Notes: generated by a model from the sequence alone, not told the origin. Positions 37,209-46,652 are shown, counted from the stretch's first letter. The stretch is DNA of 64,000 nucleotides from JAJVID01 sp963743425 (GCA_963743425.1 CAVUPU010000009.1:558001-622000); one strand, 5' to 3'. A program made the numbers and translations.

Positions 37209-38579
37209 TCATAACTCGAACGATGGGTCCTCAGCGCGATATTCGTCTAACTTACGATGCAACGTACGCCGATCGATGCCGAGGATTTCGGCGGCGCGCG
37301 ATTTGTTCCCGCCGGTCATTCGCAGCGCCTCAATGATATATTCCTTTTCAAGCTCGCGCAGCGTCATTCGCCGCTCTTTTGCGCGCGCGATCAGACCGGC
37401 GGTCTGCCCGTTCGAGCGGACGCGTTCCGGCAGATCATCCGGAGTCAGGTTGGGGCCAGTGGCCAGCGCGCCGGCGCGTTCGATCACGTTCTCCAGCTCA
37501 CGCGCATTGCCCGGCCACGAGTATGCGGTGAGCGTCGCCAGAGTCTCCGGCAGGACGTTGAGCGGCGGATGGCCTGACTTCTCGGCGATCTTGTTGATGA
37601 AATGTTCGACCAGCAGCGGGATGTCGAACGGGCGTTCGCGCAGCGGCGGGATGTGCAGGTGAATGACGTTCAATCGCCAGTAGAGGTCGTCGCGGAATCT
37701 TCCATCGCTGACCTCTCTCTCCAGATCGCGGTTGGTGGCGGCGATCAGGCGCACATTGATTTCGCGCTCCCGGTCGGCGCCGACGCGGCGAACAGTTCCC
37801 TCCTGCAGCGCGCGGAGCAGCTTCGGCTGCACGGCGAGAGGCATTTCGCCGATCTCGTCCAGAAACAGCGTACCTTCGTCGGCCGATTCGAACAGTCCGG
37901 CGCGAGCCTGTTTGGCGCCGGTGAAGGCCTGACCGGTATGGCCGAAAAGCTCCGCTTCCATCAGCTCGGACGGGATGGCGGCGCAGTTGACGGGGACGAA
38001 TGCTCCTTTGCGTCCGGAGGCTTCGTGAATCGAGCGCGCGACCAGTTCCTTGCCTACGCCGGATTCGCCGGTGACCAGCACTGTGCTCGAACCGCGGGCG
38101 GCGCGCGCAACCAACCTGAACAGCTCACGCATAGGTCGAGAAACGCCGATGATGCGCGTCGATGTTTCGGGCATCTCGCGGCGCAATCGAGCCTGTTCGC
38201 GCTGGGGGGCGCTCTGCTCCAACGCGTCGGCGACCGCGCGCAGCAGATCGTCGGTGTCGAAAGGTTTGGTGAGATATTGAAACGCGCCTGCCTTGACCAT
38301 CTCCACCGCCTGCTCCACCGAGCCGAAAGCCGTGATGACAATCACCGGAGCTTCCGAACGCCGTGTCCGCACCACGTTCAACAATTCATCGCCGGCCAGA
38401 CCGGGCATGCGCATGTCCGTGATGAGCAGATCGATCCGTTCGCGCTCCCGCTCGATATGCGCCATCGCCGCGCGCCCGTCAATAGCCACGACCGTTTCGT
38501 ATCCCGCGTCCTCCAGATCGTCCTGCAACAGATCGCGCAAATCCGCGTCGTCTTCCGCAATCAATATTCTCGCGCTCAT
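37209..38579 (-). CDS. Sigma-54-dependent response regulator (NtrC family)
   Basis: 456 residues. A receiver domain (AEDDADLRDLL, phospho-Asp in LLITDMRMPG, Lys in YLTKPF) is followed by an AAA+ domain with Walker A GESGVGKELVARSIH, sigma-54 contact loop GQAFTGA, Walker B GTLFLDEIGEM and arginine-finger region. It ends in a Fis-type helix-turn-helix (TGGNKSRAAEILGIDRRTLH). It should activate sigma-54 promoters when phosphorylated. Its start overlaps the stop of the sensor kinase by 4 nt (ATGA), so they form one operon. Targets unknown; no -24/-12 promoter was found nearby. Confidence 0.95.
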   Translation of the reverse strand: MSARILIAEDDADLRDLLQDDLEDAGYETVVAIDGRAAMAHIERERERIDLLITDMRMPGLAGDELLNVVRTRRSEAPVIVITAFGSVEQAVEMVKAGAFQYLTKPFDTDDLLRAVADALEQSAPQREQARLRREMPETSTRIIGVSRPMRELFRLVARAARGSSTVLVTGESGVGKELVARSIHEASGRKGAFVPVNCAAIPSELMEAELFGHTGQAFTGAKQARAGLFESADEGTLFLDEIGEMPLAVQPKLLRALQEGTVRRVGADREREINVRLIAATNRDLEREVSDGRFRDDLYWRLNVIHLHIPPLRERPFDIPLLVEHFINKIAEKSGHPPLNVLPETLATLTAYSWPGNARELENVIERAGALATGPNLTPDDLPERVRSNGQTAGLIARAKERRMTLRELEKEYIIEALRMTGGNKSRAAEILGIDRRTLHRKLDEYRAEDPSFEL

Positions 38580-40093
38580 GCGGCGACCTCTTTCACGATC
38601 TCAGCCGCCTTTGGTTCCGCCCTCGCTTCTGTTGGACCGACCTGGGGCAGATAGACTGTGAAGACAGCGCCGCCATCGGCTCCGTTCGCCGCTTCGATCC
38701 AGCCGTCGTGTTCCTCGACGATGCGGCTGGAGATGGGAAGACCGAGTCCCGTGCCCTGCCCGACCTCCTTGGTTGTGAAGAATGGGTCGAAGATGTTGGG
38801 CAGGCTATCGGGCGCGATCCCGACGCCAGTGTCAAAAACGCGCAACGCCGCGAAGCTTCTACCGTTCCTTTCCGCCGCGTTTTTCAGACACTCGACGCGT
38901 AAACGCCCGCCCTGCGGCATCGCCTGAATTCCGTTCCGGAAGATGTTCAGAAGGACCTGCTGAATCAACTCGGGATCGGCCTCGATAGCCGCGTCGTCAT
39001 CGCATAGGACTTCGATCTCGACTCCGGCGCTTTCAGCTTGCGTCTCGATCAATTCAGCGGCCTCTTCGACGAGCGGCTTTAATTCGATAATTCGAAAATG
39101 AAGTTTGTGTGGGCGCGACAGGTTGAGCAATTGCCGGACGATGCGCGCAATGCGCTCGGCCTGATTGCGGATGATGGTCAGGTTGCGGCGCCGCGTTTCG
39201 GTCGAGGCGTCGGGGTGATGGAGCAATTGTTTGGCGCGCCCGTCAATCACCTGCAATGGCGCGCCTATCTCATGCGCCACGCCGGCGGCCAGCCTTCCCA
39301 CAGCCGCGAGCTGTTCGTTGTGCCGCAGCTTGCGTTCGAGCGCCAGTCGCTCTTCGGCCTCGCGGAGCGCGGCCCGGCGTTGTTCAGCAAGACGGTCGGC
39401 CATGCGATTGAATTCCCGCGCGAGACTGGCCAGTTCGCCGTCGCTCGACCGCGCTCGCACGCGGTAATTCAGATCGCCGCGCCCAAGAGCCACGGCGCCG
39501 TCGAGCAACTCGTGAATGGGCCGCGCCAGGCTGTAGCGCATCACCACCGCCACGACCAGCGAAATGGCGCCGAACAACAGCAACGACGTCATCAACATGT
39601 GAAAGCGAGCGCGCGCGATGTCGGCTTTGACGAAAGAGATGGATTGTACGATCTCGATCGCGCCCACACGCCGGCCCTGGACCTGAAGCGGCAGGATCAT
39701 CGAAAAGTAATCCTTGCCGCTGATGCTGCGCATGATCTCGATTCCCTTCCCGCTGGCCATCACCTCGTGGGCTTCGTTTAAATACTTGAACTCTTCGGGG
39801 GCAAGCGTGTTGGAGATGGCGACGATCCCGCCCGCCGCGTCGAACAGCACCGCGCTGTAGATGCCCGTGTTCTCCCTCAACCGGTTGATCAATCGCTGGG
39901 CGTCGAGCGAGCGGCCCGTCAGATAATCCTCTTCGAGCGCGATCTGCAATGTGACGGCGTGAACGCGCGCCTCGTCGCGCATGGCGTCCAGCAGCGCGAC
40001 TTCGCGCTGCCGCAGCGTGATCAGGCTCGCCACTACCATCACGACGCTGACCGAAAAGGTCAGGAGCAGTATCAATCTGGCGCTTAGTTTCAT
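38576..40093 (-). CDS. Membrane sensor histidine kinase, partner of the NtrC-type regulator
   Basis: 505 residues from the ATG at 40093. Two membrane helices (about 7-29 and 170-190) flank a periplasmic sensor domain of about 140 residues. A HAMP domain (RYSLARPIHELLDGAVALG), the phospho-acceptor box GVAHEIGAPLQVIDG and an ATPase (NIFRNGIQAMPQGG, DTGVGIAPDSL, GQGTGLGLPIS) follow. The usual HEIRNPL-type box reads HEIGAPL here, a variation seen in some NtrB/ZraS-like kinases. Its start region lies inside the first copy of a 54-bp tandem repeat, and no Shine-Dalgarno is seen. Confidence 0.93.
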   Translation of the reverse strand: MKLSARLILLLTFSVSVVMVVASLITLRQREVALLDAMRDEARVHAVTLQIALEEDYLTGRSLDAQRLINRLRENTGIYSAVLFDAAGGIVAISNTLAPEEFKYLNEAHEVMASGKGIEIMRSISGKDYFSMILPLQVQGRRVGAIEIVQSISFVKADIARARFHMLMTSLLLFGAISLVVAVVMRYSLARPIHELLDGAVALGRGDLNYRVRARSSDGELASLAREFNRMADRLAEQRRAALREAEERLALERKLRHNEQLAAVGRLAAGVAHEIGAPLQVIDGRAKQLLHHPDASTETRRRNLTIIRNQAERIARIVRQLLNLSRPHKLHFRIIELKPLVEEAAELIETQAESAGVEIEVLCDDDAAIEADPELIQQVLLNIFRNGIQAMPQGGRLRVECLKNAAERNGRSFAALRVFDTGVGIAPDSLPNIFDPFFTTKEVGQGTGLGLPISSRIVEEHDGWIEAANGADGGAVFTVYLPQVGPTEARAEPKAAEIVKEVAA

Positions 40094-40198
40094 AGCCACA
40101 AACGTGAAACTCCACGAGACAAGCTCGTGGCATCTCTATTTCATCATAGCCACAAACGTGAAACTCCACGAGACAAGCTCGTGGCATCTCTATTTCAT
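40091..40198. repeat. Two exact tandem copies of a 54-bp unit at the kinase start
   Basis: Units 40091-40144 and 40145-40198 are identical; each contains a 7-bp hairpin (CCACGAG-ACAAG-CTCGTGG). The kinase start codon at 40093 is at one edge of the array, and the other edge overlaps the stop of the beta-propeller gene. The second unit thus provides the kinase's whole upstream region. Confidence 0.92.
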
Positions 40199-41358
40199 TT
40201 GACCGGTTCCATTCTTAAAAAATCAATGCCCGCGGCCTGCTGCGCGACGTCCACGACGGCGACGGTTTTAAATGTTTCCAGATCGATGACCTCGACCGTT
40301 CCCGGCTCGCTTCCCACGCCTTCGATCGAAATGAACGCGTAGCGATTGTCGGGCGACGCGACCGCGCCGTGAACCACTTTGCGTCTGGTCGGAATGCGCG
40401 CAAGCTCCTTGCCCGATTTCAAATCGTAAATCGAGACTGACGGGCCGCGTTTGTTGGTTGCAATCAGCTTGCCATCTTTCGTCACGGCCAGATTATAAAC
40501 GCCGGGGCCGGCCTCGATGCGGCGTGTGACCTTCCACGTCCTGGCGTCGACCTCGACTATCTCGCTCGATTTGTTGCAGGCGACGTAAACGAACGAACCG
40601 TCAGCGGAAGGCTGCGCCCAGGTGGGCGAGCACGAAACGTCGCCCGGCTTCGGCGGCTCCAGCCCATGCCCGCCAGTGTCATGTTGTGTGTGGCCGGCCT
40701 TCGCATGCGTTTCAGGCGAACCGCTCATCCCGGCCTCCTTGCCTCTGGTCAGCAGAAAATGGCGCGAGACCTTCAACGTCGCTGTGTCTATTTCGACCAG
40801 CATGTCGTCCATCATGCAGGCCGAATAATGTTTCGTGCCCTGCGGATTGAAGCGCGACCCGTGCGGCATCGTACAGGTGGGAATGCGCTTGATCTCCAGC
40901 AGTTGATCGGCCAGCACGACCGAAACGGACGACGGAACCATGTCGCCGTGCAGGTTGAAGTTGACCACGTACAGGAAATTCCCGTCCGGCGAAACATCCA
41001 TCGTAGCCGGGAACAATCCCAACGTAACTTTGCCGACCGCCTTGTCGTCTTTCGCCGAGTATTTCCAGACCGTCCCGAACGGCCGCCCGTGAGCGAGCGA
41101 GACAAAGTAATGCTCTTTGTCCGGAGAGATCGCGACGCCATGCGGCCCGTCAATGTCCGGCTCCATCACGCCGGTAGTGATTTCGCGCTCGATCCGCGCG
41201 CCTCGCGGACCGAAGCGGATCAGCGTGATCCTGTCAGCGGATTCTGAGAGGACGTAAACGAGGTAATCCTTCTCCGGAGCATTTTGCGCAAACGCCGAGG
41301 GGGGAAACACAGATAAGACGCAAACAACCAATGCGGACAATGAGCAAAACTTTTTCAT
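40195..41358 (-). CDS. Secreted YVTN-type beta-propeller protein
   Basis: 387 residues with a signal peptide (about 1-24, ending FAQ). Repeated blades of the YVTN/YncE kind are visible: ISPDKEHYFVSLAHGRPFGT, SPDGNFLYVVNFNLHG, VYNLAVTKDGKLIATNKRGP and VEVIDLETFKTVAVVDV. There is a His-rich insertion with HTQHDTGGHGLEPP, and conserved Cys in TCTMPHG and SACMMDDM, which could bind metal. It may be a periplasmic binding or oxidoreductase accessory protein; no catalytic motif is certain. The kinase operon follows on the same strand, so it may be transcribed with it. Confidence 0.85.
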   Translation of the reverse strand: MKKFCSLSALVVCVLSVFPPSAFAQNAPEKDYLVYVLSESADRITLIRFGPRGARIEREITTGVMEPDIDGPHGVAISPDKEHYFVSLAHGRPFGTVWKYSAKDDKAVGKVTLGLFPATMDVSPDGNFLYVVNFNLHGDMVPSSVSVVLADQLLEIKRIPTCTMPHGSRFNPQGTKHYSACMMDDMLVEIDTATLKVSRHFLLTRGKEAGMSGSPETHAKAGHTQHDTGGHGLEPPKPGDVSCSPTWAQPSADGSFVYVACNKSSEIVEVDARTWKVTRRIEAGPGVYNLAVTKDGKLIATNKRGPSVSIYDLKSGKELARIPTRRKVVHGAVASPDNRYAFISIEGVGSEPGTVEVIDLETFKTVAVVDVAQQAAGIDFLRMEPVK

Positions 41359-41527
41359 ATATTTTCCTGCGCGAGATTAGGCCGGGTCTATGTTGCCAAG
41401 CCGCATTCGTGTTGACAAGCAGCCTTGAGTGTATTGATCGTGAGGACTAGAATTCACGCTCCCAGAGCAAGCGCATGTATGTAAACGAACTATCGAATCC
41501 AAATCTATTCCCATTGGAGCCTCGGAG

Positions 41528-42889
41528 ATGAGCGTGACCCATTCAATAAGGGCGCAACAACCCTCTCTTTTTCAAGTCAAGCTGATTGATGGCGAGCGAG
41601 GCGTCTTCAGCGATCCGGTAATGAGCGACAACAAAAGCCTTCCTGTTCATCGCTGGGTTCCCTGGATTGCTGGCTATTCGGCCCCGTTCGTAGATGACGT
41701 GATCTCGAAGTATTTATCACGCCGCCAGACGGGTGTAGTGCTCGATCCTTTCTGCGGCGTTGGGACGACGTTGCTCCAGGCCGTCAGGCGTGGCTATGAT
41801 GCGATTGGCTTTGAGATCAACCCTTATCCATCCCTTGCAGCTCGCGTCAAACTAAACGCAGCCGACATAAATCTTGCTGAACTTGATGAGGCGTTAGCCG
41901 ACTTGCAATCCGCCGCCACTCACTGGAAGACAATCCCGGCTCCGCTCGATGTTATAACGCCGTCGTTAAAATCGCGCTTGCCGTTCTTCAGCCCGACAAT
42001 TCATTCGCAGGCGCTTCATCTGTTGGCTTTCATCAAGGCTATAGACGCCCCGCAAATTGCTGATTTGTTCCGAGTGGCCTTCGGCGCAGTTATGGTCAGC
42101 TTCTCGAATTACTCCTATGAGCCAAGCCTCACTACGCGCCCGGCGGCAGGCAAGTCAATTATCGAAGACGCGGACGTTGGACAGATAATGTTGGCCAAGT
42201 TAAGCCAGATGCGCGCCGACATCGCCTTGTTGCAAGGCGATGCCAGGTTGCGGACGTTCGGCCCGAGTAGAGTGGTCAACGCGGATTTCTTTAACGCCGA
42301 TAACGAGATGGAAACCGGGACGGTCAATTTAATGATAACTTCACCACCGCCATATTTGAATAACTATCACTACGTGCGCAACACGCGACCGCACCTGTAC
42401 TGGCTCAACTTCATCTCGACACCCAGCGAGCAAAAATACCTGGAGACGAACAACTTCGGTCAATATTGGCAAACCGTGCGTGACGTCGAAGCCATCTCGT
42501 TGGGTTTCGAGCATCGCGAGTTGGAGCGAATTTTGCGACGACTTCGCGAGACGAGAGTTGAGAAAGGCTCTTATGGAGGCCCCGGCTGGGCGAATTATGT
42601 AGCCTCGTATTTCAATGATTGTCTCCGCTTCATGGCCAAGCTCAAACGCGCGTTGGCGCGTGGCGGAGTCGGCGTGATCGTGATCGGGAATTCCATTATC
42701 CAGGGCATAGACATTCGCACCGAAAAAATCCTCGGAGAGGTTGGCGCCACCCAAGGTCTGCTACTCGAAGGCATACATTGTATTCGTGAAAAGCGGGTTG
42801 GGGCGAGCATCACTCAATCATCCGTTCGTCAGGGAGACCGAAGCCAGGCGGTATTGTCTGAATTCGCGGTCGTGGTGAAGAAGCGATAG
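41528..42889 (+). CDS. DNA methyltransferase (beta-class, amino-methylating) of an R-M pair
   Basis: 453 residues. An SAM-binding motif I (VVLDPFCGVGTTLLQAVRRG) lies near residue 70 and the catalytic motif IV near residue 275 reads LMITSPPPYLNNYHY. The order and the SPPY-type box fit N4-cytosine or N6-adenine methylases. The box has an extra Pro (SPPPY), which is unusual. A target-recognition region lies between. The gene is followed 10 bp later by an Eco29kI-like endonuclease, so it probably protects that enzyme's site. The start follows CGGAG closely. Confidence 0.88.
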   Translation: MSVTHSIRAQQPSLFQVKLIDGERGVFSDPVMSDNKSLPVHRWVPWIAGYSAPFVDDVISKYLSRRQTGVVLDPFCGVGTTLLQAVRRGYDAIGFEINPYPSLAARVKLNAADINLAELDEALADLQSAATHWKTIPAPLDVITPSLKSRLPFFSPTIHSQALHLLAFIKAIDAPQIADLFRVAFGAVMVSFSNYSYEPSLTTRPAAGKSIIEDADVGQIMLAKLSQMRADIALLQGDARLRTFGPSRVVNADFFNADNEMETGTVNLMITSPPPYLNNYHYVRNTRPHLYWLNFISTPSEQKYLETNNFGQYWQTVRDVEAISLGFEHRELERILRRLRETRVEKGSYGGPGWANYVASYFNDCLRFMAKLKRALARGGVGVIVIGNSIIQGIDIRTEKILGEVGATQGLLLEGIHCIREKRVGASITQSSVRQGDRSQAVLSEFAVVVKKR

Positions 42890-42899
42890 CGATTGAGAT

Positions 42900-43511
42900 A
42901 TGGCCAACTCTCCCTACAATCCACCGGACAAGTCGCATTTGGGCGAGAGCGTGGCGCGTGCGCTTTTGAACCGCCCGGTCCAGGCATTACCCCCTGCCGT
43001 CTCGTTTATTGGCGAGGGAATTTATGCGCTTTACTACACTGGCGATTTTGCCCCCTACCGAAAGATCGCAAACAAGAACTCCGACGATAGATGGGCGCAG
43101 CCCATCTATGTAGGTAAGGCAGTGCCAGCCGGGGCGCGCAAAGGCGGCTATGGTCTGGGCGAAGCTCCAGGCACTGTTCTATATCGCCGTCTGTGCGAGC
43201 ATGCTGAGTCGATCAAGCAATCAAATAATCTTTCACTGGATCACTTCAGTTGTCGCTTTCTAGTTGTTGACGACATCTGGATTCCTCTCGGCGAATCGCT
43301 GCTTATTTCAAGGTTCTCCCCTTTGTGGAACAAGGCGATTGACGGCTTCAGCAATCATGATCCTGGAGCAGGCCGTTACAACCAACGTCGTTCGCTTTGG
43401 GATGAGTTACATCCGGGCCGGCCGTGGGCGGCCAAAGTCCAACCATCGGGGCGTTCAGTCGCCGACATCTTGGAAATAATCGACAACTTCCTGGCGGCCT
43501 TCGAAGCATGA
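42900..43511 (+). CDS. Eco29kI-like GIY-YIG restriction endonuclease
   Basis: 203 residues. The GIY-YIG nuclease core is visible: GEGIYALYYTGDFAPY, PIYVGKAVPAGARKG, an Arg in LYRRLCEHAESI, a Glu in PLGESLLISRF and Asn in PLWNKAIDG. The layout matches the Eco29kI family of type II enzymes, which cut double-stranded DNA (Eco29kI itself cuts CCGCGG). The cut site of this one cannot be read from the sequence. It is co-transcribed with the methyltransferase just upstream. Length fits the family (about 210). Confidence 0.88.
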   Translation: MANSPYNPPDKSHLGESVARALLNRPVQALPPAVSFIGEGIYALYYTGDFAPYRKIANKNSDDRWAQPIYVGKAVPAGARKGGYGLGEAPGTVLYRRLCEHAESIKQSNNLSLDHFSCRFLVVDDIWIPLGESLLISRFSPLWNKAIDGFSNHDPGAGRYNQRRSLWDELHPGRPWAAKVQPSGRSVADILEIIDNFLAAFEA

Positions 43512-43587
43512 TGTAGCGGCATTTCGATCGTGTTCACGATCCGAGGCGAAGACCTAAAATCGCCAAACCCTGATCCTCTAATTCACA

Positions 43588-45591
43588 ATGCTCAAACGAA
43601 TCCTCAAAATCCGTGAACTCGTCATCTTCATCTGCGTGCTCGCCACGGCGCTCGTCTTTTACTTCATTCAGCCCAGCGCCTCGAACCGGTTTCTCACTCC
43701 CGACAACCTGAAAGCGATTTTGACCGGGCTTGCGCCTGACGGATTGATCGCCATCGGGATGACGTTCGTCATCATCACCGGCGGGTTCGATCTCTCAGTC
43801 GGCTCGACGCTGGCGCTAGGCGGTTATGTCGCGAGCGTCGCTTTGTTGAACGGTTACGACACCACCACAGCCGTCGCGCTCGGCGTCTTGAGCGGGGCGG
43901 TCGTCGGCCTCGTCAACGGATTGATCATCACCAAGGTCAAGGTCAATCCGCTGGTGACGACGCTGGGCACGATGACGATTGTGCGCGGCATTGTGCTTGT
44001 CGAAACGCAGGGCCGGGTGATGACGGGGTTCCCGCAATCGTTCAGGCAGTTGGGCGAAGGCTCGGCGTTCGGGGTCTTTTATCCGGTGATTATCTTTCTG
44101 GTTCTGGCGGCGATGGCCGATCTGCTGCTGAGGCATTCGCGGTTCCTGAGGCAGACTTATTACGTCGGCGGAAACGAAGAGGCTGCGTGGTTATCGGGCA
44201 TTGACGTTGATCGCGTGCGGATAGTGATGTACGTGATTACCGGAATGCTGGCCGCGATGGCCGGCGTGATCACCACCGCGAAGAACGGCTCCGCCTCGCC
44301 GATTGCGGGGACCGGCGCGGAGTTGCGCGTGATCGCTGCGGTGGTCATCGGCGGCGCGAGTTTAAGCGGCGGCGTGGGCACGGTGCTCGGCGCGTTTCTG
44401 GGTCTGTTGCTGACGGGAATGATCGCCAACGGACTGGGTTTTATGAGCGTGTCGTTTTACGCCGAAGGCATCATCACCGGACTGATCCTGATCGTCGCGG
44501 TGATGATCGATCAATTGACGGGCGAGCGAGCGCGCATTTTGTGGAAGTCGCTGACTACAACGAGGAACAAAAAGATGGAACGTGCAATCAACGTAGCATT
44601 GACATTGATCATTATCGGGCTGCTGGTCTTCTGGCCTCGCGGCGATCAGGCGAGTGGAGCGCGGGATGCGAGGGGCGGCAATGTCGCGAGCGCCGGGGCC
44701 GATCCGAACGAGGAGTATGTCTTCATCGGCAAATCGGTCTCGAACCCTTACTGGGTTGACGCGCGCGAAGGGCTGGAAGATCGCGCGAAGGCGATCGGCG
44801 TGAGGGCCGATTTTCGCGGCGCGTCGGGTACCGACGTCAACGAGCAGATCAAACAGTTCGAGGACGCGATGGCGCGCCGACCCGCCGGAATAATCATCTC
44901 GCCCGCCGGCGTCGGCATCACGCCGATGATCAATCGGGCGATTGACGGCGGGATTCCGGTCATCTGCGTCGATTCGGACGCCCCGCAGAGCAAGCGGTTC
45001 AGCTACGTCGGCACGGACAATTACAACGCGGGACGGCAGGGCGGCGAACTGCTGGGCAAATTGCTCAATGGCAGCGGCGAGGTCTTTCTGCTCTCGGTGC
45101 CCGGCGAGCCGAACCTGGAAGACCGCATCAGAGGTTACCGCGACGCTCTGGCCAAACATTCCGCCATCAGGATCGTCGACGTGGGCAACGACCGCGCCGA
45201 TCCGAACGAGGCGGCGAAGGTCGCGCGAAACATCCTGAGCGCGCATCCGAACATCGCCGGCGTCGGCTGCGTTGATGCGGGCGGCGGCGAAGGCACGGCG
45301 GTCGTCCTGCGGGAGAAAAGCCTGGTGGGCAGGGTCAAAATCGTCGGGATGGATCGCAACGAAGCCACGTTGAGCCTGATCGAAGAGGGCGTGATTGACG
45401 CTTCGATCGCGCAGCGCACTTACACGATGGCCTATATGGCGCTCGGAATGCTGTACGATCTGCATCACAACAAGGTGCGGATGGTCGACGATTGGCGCGG
45501 CGCCGGCGTGCTGCCGCTGCCGACCAACGTCGACACCGGCACGGTGGTGATCACGAAGGAGAATGTGCGCGCGTTTAAACGAAAGAAATGA
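43588..45591 (+). CDS. Sugar ABC permease fused to periplasmic binding protein (RbsC-RbsB type)
   Basis: 667 residues. Residues 1-320 are an RbsC-like permease: GMTFVIITGGFDLSVGSTLA, NGLIITKVKVNPLVTTLGTM, GGNEEAAWLSGIDVDRVRIV, GGASLSGGVGTVLGAFLGLL. After a short basic linker a further hydrophobic helix (VALTLIIIGLLVF) leads to a type I binding domain: YVFIGKSVSNPYWVDAREGL, SPAGVGITPMINRAIDGGIP, GYRDALAKHSAIRIVD. An internal ATG at 44575 (residue 330) has GAGGAAC upstream and could also give a separate binding protein. The ATPase subunit is not in the window. The phosphatase gene overlaps by 4 nt, suggesting a sugar or inositol substrate. Confidence 0.85.
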   Translation: MLKRILKIRELVIFICVLATALVFYFIQPSASNRFLTPDNLKAILTGLAPDGLIAIGMTFVIITGGFDLSVGSTLALGGYVASVALLNGYDTTTAVALGVLSGAVVGLVNGLIITKVKVNPLVTTLGTMTIVRGIVLVETQGRVMTGFPQSFRQLGEGSAFGVFYPVIIFLVLAAMADLLLRHSRFLRQTYYVGGNEEAAWLSGIDVDRVRIVMYVITGMLAAMAGVITTAKNGSASPIAGTGAELRVIAAVVIGGASLSGGVGTVLGAFLGLLLTGMIANGLGFMSVSFYAEGIITGLILIVAVMIDQLTGERARILWKSLTTTRNKKMERAINVALTLIIIGLLVFWPRGDQASGARDARGGNVASAGADPNEEYVFIGKSVSNPYWVDAREGLEDRAKAIGVRADFRGASGTDVNEQIKQFEDAMARRPAGIIISPAGVGITPMINRAIDGGIPVICVDSDAPQSKRFSYVGTDNYNAGRQGGELLGKLLNGSGEVFLLSVPGEPNLEDRIRGYRDALAKHSAIRIVDVGNDRADPNEAAKVARNILSAHPNIAGVGCVDAGGGEGTAVVLREKSLVGRVKIVGMDRNEATLSLIEEGVIDASIAQRTYTMAYMALGMLYDLHHNKVRMVDDWRGAGVLPLPTNVDTGTVVITKENVRAFKRKK

Positions 45592-46601
45592 CGAAATATG
45601 ACTGTGAAGAAGTAGCGCGGCGACTGGCGATCATCGGCGAAATCGCGCGCGATCACGTACTGTGCGACCTGCGGCGGCAATCGTCCGAATCGCTCTCCAC
45701 ACTCGCTTTCGAGACCGCCGCCGACAAGATTTACGTCATTGACCGTTCGGTCGAGACGGCGCTGCTGCCCGCGCTGGTTGAACACCTGCAGCCGGCGCTT
45801 TCATTCGCGCTGATCTGCGAAGGCGTCAACGACGAACAGCCAATGGCCTTTCCCGCCGGGGCTCCGATTGACGAATGCCTGGCGCGATTGATCGTCGACC
45901 CGATAGACGGCACGCGCCCGATTATGTACAACAAACGCAGCGCGTGGTGGCTGGCCGGACTCGCCCCGAACAGAGGCGACGAGACCTCGCTTCAAGACAT
46001 TGACGTGGCCGTTCAGGTTGAAATCCCGACGACGCGCGCGGCGTTGGCCGATACGCTCCGGGCGATTCGGGGCCGGGGCGTGAGCGGCGAGACGACAAAC
46101 CTGATCACGGGCGAACGAACGTCGTTTCGGCCCCGGCCTTCGGTCGCAGCCACGATCAAGGAAGGCTTCGCTTCGATCTTTCATCCTTTTCCCGGCGGCA
46201 AGGAGGTTTTCGCGGCCATCGAAGAAGACCTGGCGCGCGAAATCATCGGCGACCTGGAGGCGAGCAAGACGGCGATGTTCGACGACCAGTACCTCTCGAC
46301 CGGCGGTCAGCTTTACGAATTGATGACGGGGCGCGACCGGATGCTCCTTGACGCGCGCGGCCTGCTCTACGAACGATTCAACCGCGAGGGCAAGCCTGTT
46401 GGACACGCCTGTCACCCTTACGACCTTTGCACAGTCTTGATCGCCGAGGAAGCGGGCGTGATCGTCACCGACGGGCGCGGGCGCCAATTGGATGCGCCGC
46501 TCGACACGACGACCGACGTCTCGTGGATCGGTTACGCGAACGAAGCGATACGCCGCGAAGTCGAGCCTGTCTTGCTGCGATTGCTGTCAAAATACATTTA
46601 A
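45588..46601 (+). CDS. Inositol-monophosphatase-family protein
   Basis: 337 residues. The metal-binding DPIDGTR box in LIVDPIDGTRPIMYNKRSAW is intact. A second acidic site, ICEGVNDE, precedes it, and the C-terminal HACHPYDLCTVLIAEEAGVI corresponds to the third metal-binding motif, where the usual WD reads YD. The family hydrolyses phosphate monoesters such as inositol-1-phosphate with Mg2+. The chain is longer than the common 260-270 residues. The ATGA overlap with the transporter indicates joint translation, so it may act on the imported substrate's phosphate. Confidence 0.85.
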   Translation: MTKYDCEEVARRLAIIGEIARDHVLCDLRRQSSESLSTLAFETAADKIYVIDRSVETALLPALVEHLQPALSFALICEGVNDEQPMAFPAGAPIDECLARLIVDPIDGTRPIMYNKRSAWWLAGLAPNRGDETSLQDIDVAVQVEIPTTRAALADTLRAIRGRGVSGETTNLITGERTSFRPRPSVAATIKEGFASIFHPFPGGKEVFAAIEEDLAREIIGDLEASKTAMFDDQYLSTGGQLYELMTGRDRMLLDARGLLYERFNREGKPVGHACHPYDLCTVLIAEEAGVIVTDGRGRQLDAPLDTTTDVSWIGYANEAIRREVEPVLLRLLSKYI

Positions 46602-46621
46602 AATAACGTCGCCTTCACTCT

Positions 46622-46652
46622 CGGTTCGCTCATTTTTGAAATGAGCGAACCG
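46622..46652. terminator. Hairpin after the phosphatase gene
   Basis: CGGTTCGCTCATT (46622-46634) pairs exactly with AATGAGCGAACCG (46640-46652) over a 5-nt loop containing T-residues. It sits 20 bp past the stop codon and probably ends the transporter-phosphatase transcript. Confidence 0.75.

Noticed and set aside
37602..38654. 350-residue plus-strand ORF opposite the NtrC-type regulator
   Set aside because: Shadow of the AAA+ domain coding strand.
44362..45468. 368-residue minus-strand ORF within the permease/binding-protein fusion
   Set aside because: Antisense to a well-supported gene; no start context.
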